Below are positions 1 through 8,916 of a stretch of 64,000 nt of DNA, piece by piece. This stretch comes from Chryseobacterium indicum (lineage in GTDB: Bacteria; Bacteroidota; Bacteroidia; Flavobacteriales; Weeksellaceae). Location: the NCBI RefSeq assembly GCF_021504595.1, contig NZ_JACSGT010000001.1, positions 1,798,001 to 1,862,000 on the forward strand, read 5' to 3'. The notes beneath the pieces were generated by a model. The model searched no databases. It was given only the letters and a program-made list of their open reading frames with translations, and was not told the origin of the DNA. A program made the position numbers and the translations under genes. How positions within the stretch are numbered: position 1 is the stretch's first letter; each line of letters starts with the position of its first letter.

Positions 1-122
1 GAGTTTTAAGTACCATATTTTTTTTTCAGATAAACATTACGATACTTTTATTGAGCATTATTTTGCAGAAAGCAGGCATTGAAATATAATATTGATTATC
101 CGTTATCAATCATAATGCCTGA

Positions 123-190
123 TTTTAACGCTAAGCACACAAAGATTTTTTATAAACAAACTGTTTTTAAGGTTCGCAGAGGCGTTAAAA
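123..190. repeat. Short inverted-repeat element downstream of dnaX
   Basis: A perfect 9-bp inverted repeat (TTTTAACGC at 123-131, GCGTTAAAA at 182-190) brackets about 50 bp of AT-rich sequence. The words 'cgctaag' and 'cgcagagg' resemble those in the repeat units around 36.7-37.3 kb, so this is probably one of the dispersed non-coding repeats of this genome. No gene is seen in 1-248. Confidence 0.4.
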
Positions 191-248
191 CTTAACCAAG
201 ATCGCAGAGGTTTTATTCTGACAAATTACGGACAATCAGAAAATATAA

Positions 249-878
249 TTATGTTAAATCAAATTTCATGAGATCATCCAGATCCTTCAAAAGTGGATTT
301 AATTTAACAAATTTCTCGAATTTTTTCCTTGGAGTCATTACTTCTACTTTCAGATTTTCAGCATCTCTTTTATAGATAACCTGAATGGAATGATTGTGAA
401 CTTTCGTTTTAAAATGATTAAAAAACTCACGGCTTACTTTATCAAACTCAGCTTTTGCAGAATCGGAAGGAAACAAAACGGTAATTTCATTTTCTCCGGA
501 TTTTATCATTTTGAAAGATTTAATGGCATTGAAAATAATGGCATCTTTTCTCTGGAGCTGCTTGAGCTGTAAATTCCATTCTGCCTGAAGATCTGTTTCA
601 GTAAAATGATTTTGGGGAAGCTGTTCTGTTTTGGGTGCTGCTTTTTCTTCTACAACAGCTGTTTCTTCTTTGTTTAAAAAAGAATTGATGCTGAACCCTG
701 AAGAAATTCCGGGTCTGGATAAAGGTTTTGAGGTTTTTTTGATCTCCGAAACAACGGGAAGTTCCGGACTTTCAGAAGGTTGCTCCTGTTTAGGTTTCTG
801 TTCCTGAGTTTCCGTAGGTTTTACGGGGATTTTGACTTCCTGTTTCTCACTGAGAAACGGAGCCAGAATTATAAACTT
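249..878 (-). CDS. dnaX: DnaX tau-specific C-terminal extension, read by -1 frameshift or slippage
   Basis: Shifting -1 at the A10 run opens a frame from codon AAG at 878 to the stop at 249, adding 209 residues and giving a 568-residue tau protein. It starts with a Pro/Glu/Lys-rich linker (about 878-640) and ends in a compact basic-acidic domain including the segment beginning MIKSGENEITVLF. This matches the linker plus C-terminal domain layout of tau, which in other bacteria contacts the helicase and polymerase. There is no credible independent start near 878 and no intergenic gap. It is therefore best read as a continuation of dnaX, not a separate gene. A sequencing indel in the homopolymer could produce the same picture. 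Confidence 0.8.
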   Translation of the reverse strand, partial: KFIILAPFLSEKQEVKIPVKPTETQEQKPKQEQPSESPELPVVSEIKKTSKPLSRPGISSGFSINSFLNKEETAVVEEKAAPKTEQLPQNHFTETDLQAEWNLQLKQLQRKDAIIFNAIKSFKMIKSGENEITVLFPSDSAKAEFDKVSREFFNHFKTKVHNHSIQVIYKRDAENLKVEVMTPRKKFEKFVKLNPLLKDLDDLMKFDLT

Positions 879-886
879 TTTTTTTT
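842..886 (-). promoter_or_regulatory. Candidate dnaX frameshift/slippage signal (A10 run plus hairpin)
   Basis: On the minus strand an A10 run (886-877) is followed within 9 nt by the zero-frame stop TAA (871-869). After an 18-nt spacer comes a perfect hairpin, GTTTCTC-AGT-GAGAAAC (858-842). A long A run can give ribosomal -1 slipping or transcriptional slippage, as described for dnaX in other bacteria. The spacer is longer than the 5-9 nt usual for ribosomal stimulators. Confidence 0.55.
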
Positions 887-1954
887 AGCAACGTCTGAAT
901 TAGCCGTCAAAGAAGCCAATTGCATTAAAGCAATTTCTACCGTAAGTCTTGGATTTTTGGAATTTTTATAATTGATGTCTGCATGATTGCAAATCTCAAT
1001 AGCATCAATGAGCTGTTGCGGATTCCATTTCTGAGCCTGTTCTACAAACTTTGTCTTGGTCTGCTCTCCTACTTCTATCAGATCAATGGTTGAAGTGTTC
1101 TGCGCCATCATCAAATCTCTGAAATGACTTCCCAATCCTGCGATGAAAATATGAGGATCAAATCCTTTTTTCACAATTTCGTTAAATGCGGAAAGAACTT
1201 TGGGAATTTTATTTTCTTTGGCTAAGTCTACAATTTTTAAGTACTGATCGTAGTCCAGAATATTTAAAACTTCTGCAGCTTTTGCCAAAGTAATATTCTT
1301 CTGGGAAAAAGTAGAAAGCCTGTCAAATATGGAAAGAGCATCTCTTAAAGCACCGTCTGCTTTCTGGGCAATAAGATACAACGCATCATCTTCATATTGA
1401 ATATTCTCTTTCTGAGCAATATTTCTAAGATGTCCCTGAATATCTTCAATTACGATTCTTTTGAAATCATAAATCTGACATCGGGATAAGATCGTAGGAA
1501 TAATTTTATGCTTTTCGGTAGTTGCTAAGATGAAAATAGCATGAGCAGGCGGTTCCTCAAGTGTTTTAAGGAAAGCGTTGAAGGCTGCCGAAGACAGCAT
1601 ATGAACCTCATCGATAATATACACTTTGTATTTACCAACCTGAGGCGCAAAACGTACCTGATCGATCAATTCTCTGATATCATCCACAGAGTTGTTCGAT
1701 GCGGCATCCAGTTCATAAATGTTATAGGCAAAACCGTCCTCCGAAACTGATCCGTCCTTTTCATTGATCTTCCTTGCCAGAATTCTGGCACAGGTTGTTT
1801 TCCCTACTCCTCTCGGACCACAGAACAGTAATGCCTGAGCCAATTGATTTTCTTCAATAGCGTGTTCTAAAGTATCCGTAATATGAGACTGCCCAACAAC
1901 AGTATCAAACTGCTGCGGGCGATATTTTCGTGCAGATACGATAAAATTTTCCAT
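869..1954 (-). CDS. dnaX: DNA polymerase III clamp-loader ATPase, gamma form (DnaX N-terminal part)
   Basis: This is the clamp-loader ATPase of the replicative polymerase. The 361-residue frame holds the AAA+ core: Walker A GPRGVGKT at residues 46-53, Walker B DEVH at about 115-118, a sensor-1-like ATTEK segment and the SRC arginine-finger motif at 157-159, then the clamp-loader helical domain. The zinc-binding cysteine module usually found between Walker A and Walker B is absent; the segment at about 62-80 has no cysteines. The frame ends right after an A10 run (877-886) with codons Lys-Lys-Lys-Ser-Leu-stop. The conserved tau extension continues in the -1 frame, so this product corresponds to gamma. 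The ATG at 1954 precedes a typical DnaX N-terminus. Confidence 0.93.
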   Translation of the reverse strand: MENFIVSARKYRPQQFDTVVGQSHITDTLEHAIEENQLAQALLFCGPRGVGKTTCARILARKINEKDGSVSEDGFAYNIYELDAASNNSVDDIRELIDQVRFAPQVGKYKVYIIDEVHMLSSAAFNAFLKTLEEPPAHAIFILATTEKHKIIPTILSRCQIYDFKRIVIEDIQGHLRNIAQKENIQYEDDALYLIAQKADGALRDALSIFDRLSTFSQKNITLAKAAEVLNILDYDQYLKIVDLAKENKIPKVLSAFNEIVKKGFDPHIFIAGLGSHFRDLMMAQNTSTIDLIEVGEQTKTKFVEQAQKWNPQQLIDAIEICNHADINYKNSKNPRLTVEIALMQLASLTANSDVAKKKSL

Positions 1955-2052
1955 TGGCCAAAAATAAGAAATATTGTTCTAATTTAAAAATGAAAATCTT
2001 TTAAATTGTTTATAAAATACCCATTTTAGGACAACCGTAAATTTTTCCCATA

Positions 2053-2682
2053 TTATCTTTCTTCGTAAGCAAAATCGATGATTTCGGTAATCGCCTTTTC
2101 TATTTCCTTTCTTCCTTCATCACTTTTCAGGTCTATTCCGCAGAATACACTTGCATTGTGTGCCGTGTAAAGATTAAGATAATAGGCTCCGGAAACCAGA
2201 AGTGCTGCAATGGCACGATATCTTACCGCTTTATCCTTAAAGTGCGGATCTACGATGTTCGTGAAAAGCATTTCTCCCATTTCTTCTCTTTCATCTGCTA
2301 CTTTTTTCAGGATCGGTTTGCTTTCTGATAATCCCCAAAGAATAATTTTCTGAAGTTCCTTATTTTTCTTGATATGCTCAAACTGATTAAGGATGGCAAC
2401 TTTAGAAAGTTCTTTTCCTCCATCAGAAAAATCCACATGAATATTATCCTGGTTCATTTTGCTCCAGTAATCCTGAGATCTGATATATTCATCAATAAGT
2501 TTTTCGGTACTTCCGAAATATTCGTAAATTAATTTTTTATCAAATCCTGCCACTGCTGCTATCTTACTCACCTTCAAACCTGAATATCCTTTGGTTCTCA
2601 GAATTTTACCAACAGCAGCAAGCAATTTTTGCTTTGTTTTTTCTTTGTCCCTTATAGGACCTTGTACAACTTTTCTTGGCAT
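2053..2682 (-). CDS. TetR/AcrR family transcriptional regulator
   Basis: This 209-residue protein has the TetR layout: a basic N-terminus, an N-terminal helix-turn-helix DNA-binding domain at about residues 13-60 (the helix pair ends with the typical KLIYEYF segment) and an all-helical ligand/dimer domain of unknown specificity. It begins 7 bp after the stop of the alpha-oxoamine synthase gene on the same strand, so the two are almost certainly co-transcribed. It may regulate that lipid-synthesis gene or respond to its pathway; this link is inferred from position only. Confidence 0.85.
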   Translation of the reverse strand: MPRKVVQGPIRDKEKTKQKLLAAVGKILRTKGYSGLKVSKIAAVAGFDKKLIYEYFGSTEKLIDEYIRSQDYWSKMNQDNIHVDFSDGGKELSKVAILNQFEHIKKNKELQKIILWGLSESKPILKKVADEREEMGEMLFTNIVDPHFKDKAVRYRAIAALLVSGAYYLNLYTAHNASVFCGIDLKSDEGRKEIEKAITEIIDFAYEER

Positions 2683-2689
2683 TTGTTAT

Positions 2690-3949
2690 CTATTTTTTTG
2701 CAATATGCAACTTTTTATTGATATCCTCAAAGGCATTGAGGGTTTTATCAAGATGTTCTTTATCATGTGTTGCCGTTACACTCATCCTGATACGGGCATC
2801 TTTTCTGGCTACAGCAGGGTAAATAATAGGATTTGTATACACTCCGTGTTCAAGAAGCATTCTTCCTACATCGCCTGTAATGTGCGGATCTCCTATTTTT
2901 ACGGGAACAACCGCGGAACAGGTTGTCCCTGTATCCAATCCCAAATCATTAAGTCCTTTTTTGAAGTAATTGATATTTTCCCATAGTTTTTCTCTCCAGT
3001 GTGGCTCTTCATCAATAAGCTCTATGGCTTTTACAATTCCTGTAGCTGTGGAAGGAGGCGTTGTAGCCGAAAATATCTGTTGTCTGGACTGGAATCTTAT
3101 GAAATTCGTAAGACTTTTGTTGGCAATAACATACCCTCCAAGATTACCAAATGTTTTACTGAAAGTTCCTGTTATAATATCTATTTTATCCAGCAGACCG
3201 GTATCTTCAATCGTACCTCTTCCTGTTTTTCCTAAAATACCTACCCCGTGAACATCATCAACCATAAGGTAAGCGTTATATTTTTTTACTAAGTTATAAA
3301 TTTCTTCAATAGGTGCAGTGTCTCCATCCTGAGAATATACACCGTCTATTACCACAAGCTTTGTACGAAATTGTTTTTCCGATGTTTTTAAAATCTGTTC
3401 CAGAGCCTCCAGATTATTATGCGGAAATGTTTTTCTGTTGGTAAGAATACATCCTTCGTATACACTTGCATGAACTGCCATATCTACAATCGCAATGTCT
3501 TCTTTCTGCAACAGGATTTGTAAAGTTGCACTGTTTGTTGTGTATCCTGTTGTAAAAATTACGGCTTCGTCTTGAGAACGTCCAAAAAAGGAAGCAATTT
3601 TAGCCTCCAAATCGTTGTGGTAAGAGTAATACCCTCCGATAAGCGGTGTTGCAGCCGTACCGGTTCCGTATTTTTCCACTCCTTCTATAGCCGCCTGCTT
3701 TACTTTAGGGTGTTGTGTAAACCCTAAGTAATCACTTGTAACGAAGCTTACAAACTCTCTGGTTACGTTGTGAGTTCCTACATTCATTACAGAACTGCAA
3801 CCTGTATTATTCTGCAATCTGTAGTGATGACGCCCGTTTGATTTCATGTATTCCAGAAAGTCATAGTAAATGTCTGCACGCTCCATCATATCGAAGCCCG
3901 GAATATTTTCGAAATCCTTAAAAGTCGCTGTTGAAAAGTTAATATCCAT
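2690..3949 (-). CDS. Alpha-oxoamine synthase (serine palmitoyltransferase / cysteate acyltransferase type)
   Basis: This is a 419-residue fold-type I PLP enzyme of the alpha-oxoamine synthase family, which condenses an amino acid with an acyl-CoA or acyl-ACP and releases CO2. The PLP lysine is Lys265 in GTFSKTFGNLGG; VDDVHGVG is the family's Asp/His cofactor segment, and the glycine-rich GTGTAATPLIGG segment is typical. Flavobacteria use such enzymes to make sphingolipids from serine, or sulfonolipids (capnine) from cysteate. Glycine C-acetyltransferase is a less likely alternative, since the N-terminal extension of about 50 residues and the TetR partner fit lipid synthesis better. Substrate cannot be settled from sequence alone. 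ATG at 3949 lies about 24 nt after a predicted start site. Confidence 0.82.
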   Translation of the reverse strand: MDINFSTATFKDFENIPGFDMMERADIYYDFLEYMKSNGRHHYRLQNNTGCSSVMNVGTHNVTREFVSFVTSDYLGFTQHPKVKQAAIEGVEKYGTGTAATPLIGGYYSYHNDLEAKIASFFGRSQDEAVIFTTGYTTNSATLQILLQKEDIAIVDMAVHASVYEGCILTNRKTFPHNNLEALEQILKTSEKQFRTKLVVIDGVYSQDGDTAPIEEIYNLVKKYNAYLMVDDVHGVGILGKTGRGTIEDTGLLDKIDIITGTFSKTFGNLGGYVIANKSLTNFIRFQSRQQIFSATTPPSTATGIVKAIELIDEEPHWREKLWENINYFKKGLNDLGLDTGTTCSAVVPVKIGDPHITGDVGRMLLEHGVYTNPIIYPAVARKDARIRMSVTATHDKEHLDKTLNAFEDINKKLHIAKK

Positions 3950-3980
3950 CCTTAATTTTGTTAGCTGTTTAATGTTAAAA

Positions 3981-3988
3981 CAAATATA
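3981..3988 (-). promoter_or_regulatory. Bacteroidota-type -7 box for the alpha-oxoamine synthase operon
   Basis: On the minus strand the box reads TATATTTG, a perfect match to TAnnTTTG, with a TTTG word 15 nt upstream (4007-4004). Start of transcription is expected near 3973, giving a short leader before the ATG at 3949. Confidence 0.5.
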
Positions 3989-4906
3989 GTATTATTTTAA
4001 AAACAAATAAATTAATTTCCTACAAAAATTTATTATGTATAAAATATTTTTATTAAATAATCTTAAAAAAATTTAATATTCATAAAATAAATTAAATATT
4101 AACAAAAAAACAATAAAATAAAAAATTATATAACCGCTTAGGAATTAAGCAATTAACATCTTGGGTGTTTAACAATGATTTGGTGTTGATGATTTACAAT
4201 TTTTCCGGCTTAATATCATTGAAAATCAGAAATATAAAAAAGTACAAAATCCTTTATGCGGAATTCCACTCATGCCTTTCTTAACATTATCCTTTAGAAT
4301 GTACTGTCCGTAATCATTAAGCTAAATCGTTATTCTATTTGGGTAAAAACTGTTACTAAAAAAAATCTCATTCATTAAAAGCAATTTCACCTTCAATGGA
4401 ATTATAACAAATATAAATATTTTATTTAAGAAAATTTAAGATTTAAAAAATATTATTTTAACAAATAACACAAGAAATCAGCAACAATAATTCAGTTATC
4501 CTTTATTAATCGTAATATCCGAAGCTTTTAAGTCTTTATTGCTATGATTTTAATTGTGTATAAATACCTAATTAAGCACGAAGCTACATTTTTATTCAAA
4601 TGTTTTTAAATGATAAAAGTCAATAATAAACTCTGTAAAATATTACATCTGTTGAATATCTTATTACAAATTTTCAATACATTTAATCAGATTATAAAAA
4701 TTGGTTGGATATTTGAAGTATAAAATTAACAGCCAAACATCGTTTTCACCAATTCACTTAAAGTAATTATTATGATTATTCAGTACTCTTTTCTTACAGA
4801 CTACATTATACGGATGATGAGAAAATCATTTACAATACCCGTCAATTAATTTTCAATTATCATTTTAACGTGTTATTAACTATTGTAAACTTAAGCTATT
4901 ACCATC
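3989..4906. other. Long AT-rich gene-free stretch
   Basis: About 0.9 kb with many stops in all frames and no long ORF, no clear repeat and no strong hairpin. It separates a minus-strand operon from a small plus-strand ORF. Apart from the promoter at its left end, nothing supported is seen. Confidence 0.5.
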
Positions 4907-5239
4907 ATGATTTTTGAAGAGAACCATTCTGTACTACAGGATAATCATAACCTTTCCTATGTAAAAAATGTAATTAATTTTCACGGAGACAAATCTTTCA
5001 TTCTTAATTCTTTACAGAAAATAAAGAATAATACGATCTGTAAAATTAAGAGAAAAACCATTAATAAATTGATTAAAGAATATACTCGTCATCTTAATCA
5101 GTATATTGAGAATGAAGATATTAACTCCAAACCTGAGAATTATGAACTTTCGCCTGTTTATGCACGACAGTCGTATGAAAAAGTGATAAAAGAAGATGAA
5201 TATCTGCAGAAAGTATTAACCTTTCTAATGAATCAGTGA
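4907..5239 (+). CDS. Hypothetical small protein
   Basis: A 110-residue ORF, rich in Lys, Asn and Ile, predicted soluble and mostly helical, with no motif I recognise. It starts at an ATG after a long AT-rich region and its 3' end overlaps the end of the convergent antiporter gene by 15 bp. The ORF is long for such AT-rich DNA and its composition is protein-like, but there is no operon context to support it. It could be lineage-specific or spurious. Confidence 0.45.
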   Translation: MIFEENHSVLQDNHNLSYVKNVINFHGDKSFILNSLQKIKNNTICKIKRKTINKLIKEYTRHLNQYIENEDINSKPENYELSPVYARQSYEKVIKEDEYLQKVLTFLMNQ

Positions 5240-6808
5240 AAGTCTTTCTTCTTCCAGATCGATCTTTACAAGATGCCTGCGGATAAGATCTTCGTCAAAA
5301 TGCTGTTTTTTGTCGTAGTTCTGCTCAATCAGCCATATTCTTTGCGCGTTAAGAACATCAAGATAAGCATCTTTGATTTCGGAGGATAGTTTGATATCGG
5401 ATTCTTTTTCCACTTTACCTTTCCAATTTTCATGTATCTGTTGTAAAAACATACTTTTTTGCAACAGTTCACCATGATTTTGTCTAAGATGCTCCAAAGT
5501 CATTTTTGCCATTTCCCGACGGATTAATTCTTCAGCCTCATCTTCAGGAAGATGATCGTTATATGAAGGAATTTCCATTTTTCTGATAAGATACGGAAGC
5601 GTAAGTCCCTGAACTAAAAGTGTCGTTAAAATAACAATAAAAGTGATGAATAAAATTAAGTTTCGCTGAGGAAAATCCGGACCGTTATGATACAGTTTTA
5701 CCGGAATAGAAAGTGCCGCAGCTAAAGACACTACTCCTCTCATTCCTGTCCATCCCAAGAGAATCGGAGCTTTAAATCCCGGACTTCGGTTATCGGCAAC
5801 CGTGATGAAGTTTCTTGCAATTAAAGTGACCACTACCGCTCCGTAAGCCGACAGAATTCTTACCACGATCAAAACCGCAGTTACAAGCAATCCGCATCCT
5901 ACCGCAGCGTAAATACTTACTTCTCCCAATCCTGAAGTAATTTCCGGAAGATCCAGACCAATGAGGATAAAAACCAAACCATTAAGTACAAAGGACAGAC
6001 TTTCCCAGACATTCAGTCCGCGCAAACGTGATGAAGTACTGAGAAAATTATGACGGTTATTGGAAAGCAGCAAACCACCGCTTACGACAGCCAAAACTCC
6101 TGAACTGTGTGCTTCTTCTGCGGCGATATACATTAAATAGGGCGCAACAATGGTGAGAATGGTATCCATATTGGCATCCGTAGGAAGAAGTTTATGCCCT
6201 TTCATGAAAAGCCAGCCAATGATTAACCCGATTCCGATTCCGCCAATCAGCATCCATGAAAAACTGAAAACCGCATCCTGCCAGATAAACTGTCCGGTTG
6301 CAACGGCAATCATCGCAAAACGGAAAATAATTAAGGAAGACGCGTCATTCAGCAAACTTTCTCCTTCCAGAATAGAGGACAGCCTTTTCTGAACTTTTAC
6401 AAATTTAAGAATCGCTCCTGCGCTTACTGCATCGGGTGGCGAAACAATTCCCCCTAAAAGAAATCCTAAAGCAAGAGAAAATCCGGGAATAAAATGATTG
6501 GCAACAAAGGCTACTGTAGTTGCAGTAAGAAAAACTACAACAAAAGCAAAACTTCCTATAATTCTACGCCATTTCCAGAGTTCCTTCCAGGAAATTGCCC
6601 ATGCCGCTTCATAAAGCAACGGAGGAAGAAAGATAATAAAAATAAGTTCTGGATCTATTCTGATGATGGGAACATTGGGAATAAAACTGATTAACAGTCC
6701 CGCTATAACCAGCAGAACAGGATAAGCAACCCTGATCTTGTTAGCAATCATGATAATAAAGACAATAGCAAGAATCAGTGAGAGATAAAAAGGAAAGTTT
6801 TCAATCAT
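5225..6808 (-). CDS. Na+/H+ antiporter, CPA1 (NhaP/YjcE-like) family
   Basis: This is a 527-residue inner-membrane cation/proton antiporter that would exchange Na+ (or K+) for H+ in pH and salt homeostasis. About 12 hydrophobic segments fill the first ~400 residues. Diagnostic CPA1 motifs are present: FLPPLLYEAAW, SPPDAVSAGAILK, and EGESLLNDASSL with the Asn-Asp ion-binding pair. A hydrophilic, charged cytoplasmic tail of about 110 residues follows, common in bacterial CPA1 proteins. The gene stands alone and is convergent with a small ORF. ATG at 6808 gives a normal N-terminal membrane segment. Confidence 0.93.
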   Translation of the reverse strand: MIENFPFYLSLILAIVFIIMIANKIRVAYPVLLVIAGLLISFIPNVPIIRIDPELIFIIFLPPLLYEAAWAISWKELWKWRRIIGSFAFVVVFLTATTVAFVANHFIPGFSLALGFLLGGIVSPPDAVSAGAILKFVKVQKRLSSILEGESLLNDASSLIIFRFAMIAVATGQFIWQDAVFSFSWMLIGGIGIGLIIGWLFMKGHKLLPTDANMDTILTIVAPYLMYIAAEEAHSSGVLAVVSGGLLLSNNRHNFLSTSSRLRGLNVWESLSFVLNGLVFILIGLDLPEITSGLGEVSIYAAVGCGLLVTAVLIVVRILSAYGAVVVTLIARNFITVADNRSPGFKAPILLGWTGMRGVVSLAAALSIPVKLYHNGPDFPQRNLILFITFIVILTTLLVQGLTLPYLIRKMEIPSYNDHLPEDEAEELIRREMAKMTLEHLRQNHGELLQKSMFLQQIHENWKGKVEKESDIKLSSEIKDAYLDVLNAQRIWLIEQNYDKKQHFDEDLIRRHLVKIDLEEERLSLIH

Positions 6809-7005
6809 TTTAAATTTTTTCAGAATTAAAGATACATATTATAGTGAAAAACTGCCGTAAAAATTTAACCGGAAAAATGTTGAGTTAATTTAAAAATTCA
6901 ATTAAAAATCAATTAAAAAAGACATTTTAAAGATTTAAAAAATTTCATCAAATTAGCAGATCAAAATAACTCCATAATTTTTTGCTTGATTTTTTTAAGC
7001 ACATC

Positions 7006-8199
7006 ATGAATATTCCAAGGAAAGCAGACAGGAAAAGCAGACGGTTCTACTACATCAAACTGTGTATATTTTTATCGGGACTTTCGGTATTTGCGCAGCT
7101 TTATCTTTTTCAGCCGTTATTACCGATGGTTGCAGAGCATTTCCACACAACAGTTGGCGACAGTTCCCTGCTTGTTTCTTCCTCTACAATCGGGATGGCT
7201 TTAGGACTTTTCTTTTTTGCGTTCCGTGCAGACAGCTTTTCGCGAAAGAAACTGATGGTTTTTTCTTTAATAGCATCGGCAGTTTTAACCATCATTTCAA
7301 CATGGATTCCGAGTTTAACGCTGCTCATCATCATTGGAATGGTAAAAGGTTTTGTCATTTCAGGAGTTTCTTCTGTGGCTCTGGCTTATCTTACGGAGGA
7401 GGTTGAAATTTCTGTGGTGGCTTTGGCAATCAGTATGTATCTCAGCGGCAATACAATTGGAGGAATGAGCGGAAGAATTATGGCGACTCTTCTCGCTGGA
7501 GAATTGGGTTGGAGAAATGCTGTTTTGATGATTGGTATTCAAAGTCTAATCCTGGGACTGGTATTTTGGAAACTTTTTCCGGATTCAAAATTTTTCAAAC
7601 CTCAGAAAACAGATTATCATCTGAAAATAAAGCAGATGAAAAGACTGATCCGTGATTCTTATATTCTCCGACTGTATTTTATCGCTGCTTTGCTGATGGG
7701 AACTTTTGTAAGCATTTATAATTATATGACTTTCCGATTGGAATCTGATCCGTTTTCTTTGAGCCATGTTTTTATTGCTTTTATTTTTCTGATGTACACT
7801 TTCGGTGTTTTGGGAACCATGATAACCAGCAGATTATCCGTAAGATTTGAAAAGAAATACATTCTGAAAGGTTCGATTTTCTTTTTGTTAACGGGACTTA
7901 TTCTTCTTCTTTCAGAAAATATTTATGTTGTAGTATTTGGACTAGGTTTATTTACGTTATGCTTTTTTGCTGCTCATACCATGGCAAGTCAGATGACAGC
8001 GTTGCATGCAAAAGAAGGAAAATCTTCAGCAACTTCCATTTACTGGCTTTTCTATTATTTCGGATCCAGTTTTTTAGGAAGCGGAACAGGATATCTGCTC
8101 CACTCTACTTCATGGAATGTTTTTATTGCTACATTAATTTTGGTGATTATCATCGCATTTGCCTTAACTATTGAATATAAGTCTTTGAAAACTGAATAA
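7006..8199 (+). CDS. MFS transporter (YnfM/arabinose-efflux-like)
   Basis: This is a single-gene major facilitator with about 12 membrane segments, 397 residues from the ATG at 7006. A TTG at 6982 would add eight residues, but the ATG gives a conventional basic N-terminus (MNIPRKADRKSRR) before the first membrane helix. The segment between helices 2 and 3 (ADSFSRKKLMVFS) matches the MFS motif-A region, and the YLFQPLLPMVAEHFH start resembles YnfM-type exporters. Substrate is unknown; drug or metabolite efflux is the family norm. Confidence 0.88.
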   Translation: MNIPRKADRKSRRFYYIKLCIFLSGLSVFAQLYLFQPLLPMVAEHFHTTVGDSSLLVSSSTIGMALGLFFFAFRADSFSRKKLMVFSLIASAVLTIISTWIPSLTLLIIIGMVKGFVISGVSSVALAYLTEEVEISVVALAISMYLSGNTIGGMSGRIMATLLAGELGWRNAVLMIGIQSLILGLVFWKLFPDSKFFKPQKTDYHLKIKQMKRLIRDSYILRLYFIAALLMGTFVSIYNYMTFRLESDPFSLSHVFIAFIFLMYTFGVLGTMITSRLSVRFEKKYILKGSIFFLLTGLILLLSENIYVVVFGLGLFTLCFFAAHTMASQMTALHAKEGKSSATSIYWLFYYFGSSFLGSGTGYLLHSTSWNVFIATLILVIIIAFALTIEYKSLKTE

Positions 8200-8366
8200 T
8201 TACATTTTTTTTGATTTAACATAACATACCACATAAGTACCACAAATTTAACTTTCACAAATATTGTTTAAATCTTTTTAAATAATATAAAGTATTACAT
8301 ATCAATAATTTAAACAAAAATCAACATTTATAATTAACAATAGTTTAATTTATATTCAAAACATAA

Positions 8367-8380
8367 GGCATAGTATTTGC
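8367..8380 (+). promoter_or_regulatory. Candidate sigma54 (-24/-12) promoter
   Basis: GGCAT-AGTAT-TTGC shows GG (8367-8368) and GC (8379-8380) separated by exactly 10 nt, with the TTGC -12 element intact. Transcription would start near 8392, about 50 nt before the small hypothetical gene at 8445. A sigma54-dependent activator is encoded at 54465, so the sigma factor is probably present in this genome. Confidence 0.4.
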
Positions 8381-8444
8381 AAAACTACTTATACGAGGGC
8401 ATTCACTAACCTTGGAATAATAACATAAACACCCACAAAATATT

Positions 8445-8861
8445 ATGAACGTTGCAGATTTAAAAATTAAAAATCTAGTGGAATATAAAAATCAGATTTA
8501 TACGATTACCGAAATATTCCAGAATGATGAAAAAGATTATTTTGTACAGATTGAAAATGATTTCCACAGCTTTTCTGTTCCGGCAAAATCAATCAAGCCT
8601 ATTCAGATTACCGAAGAGTGGCTGGAAAAATTCGGATTTTCAAGAACATACAGCTCTGAACAGCGCATTCGTTACGAGAGACCAGAAACTTTCATAAAAT
8701 ATGATTTTGATCTTGATTCCAGAAAAATTGTTGAAGGTCTGAAAATCTACGGAAATTCTATCAAATGCAAGTACATTCATGAATTTCAGAACATTTTCTC
8801 TTGTCTTTTCGGCAAAGAGCCCACTTCCATAAGTTATGGACTGATGCACACCGAATCTTAA
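8445..8861 (+). CDS. Conserved hypothetical protein of a Bacteroidota small-protein family
   Basis: A 138-residue soluble protein. The N-terminal half looks like a small beta-barrel (LVEYKNQIYTITEIF, then IENDFHSFSVPAKSIKPIQIT). The C-terminal segment with KCKYIHEFQNIF resembles the KYVHQLQNLYF-type ending seen in many uncharacterised Bacteroidota proteins. It is monocistronic, preceded by a possible sigma54 promoter and followed by a strong terminator. Function unknown. Confidence 0.75.
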   Translation: MNVADLKIKNLVEYKNQIYTITEIFQNDEKDYFVQIENDFHSFSVPAKSIKPIQITEEWLEKFGFSRTYSSEQRIRYERPETFIKYDFDLDSRKIVEGLKIYGNSIKCKYIHEFQNIFSCLFGKEPTSISYGLMHTES

Positions 8862-8880
8862 TAATATATACTTTCATTAA

Positions 8881-8916
8881 AAAACCACAACTCTCGGGTT
8901 GTGGTTTTGTTTTTTA
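8881..8916. terminator. Strong bidirectional Rho-independent terminator
   Basis: A perfect 11-bp stem (AAAACCACAAC 8881-8891, GTTGTGGTTTT 8898-8908) with a 6-nt loop is flanked by T-rich sequence on the plus side and by A residues on the other. It serves the gene ending at 8861 and, in the other direction, the one ending at 8914. Confidence 0.9.

Noticed and set aside
3989..4906. Long AT-rich spacer considered as a replication origin
   Set aside because: No DnaA-box cluster was recognised and neither dnaA nor other origin-linked genes are adjacent; dnaX alone is not an origin marker.
6982..7005. TTG start for the MFS gene
   Set aside because: The ATG at 7006 gives a normal N-terminus and the extra eight residues add nothing to the family match.
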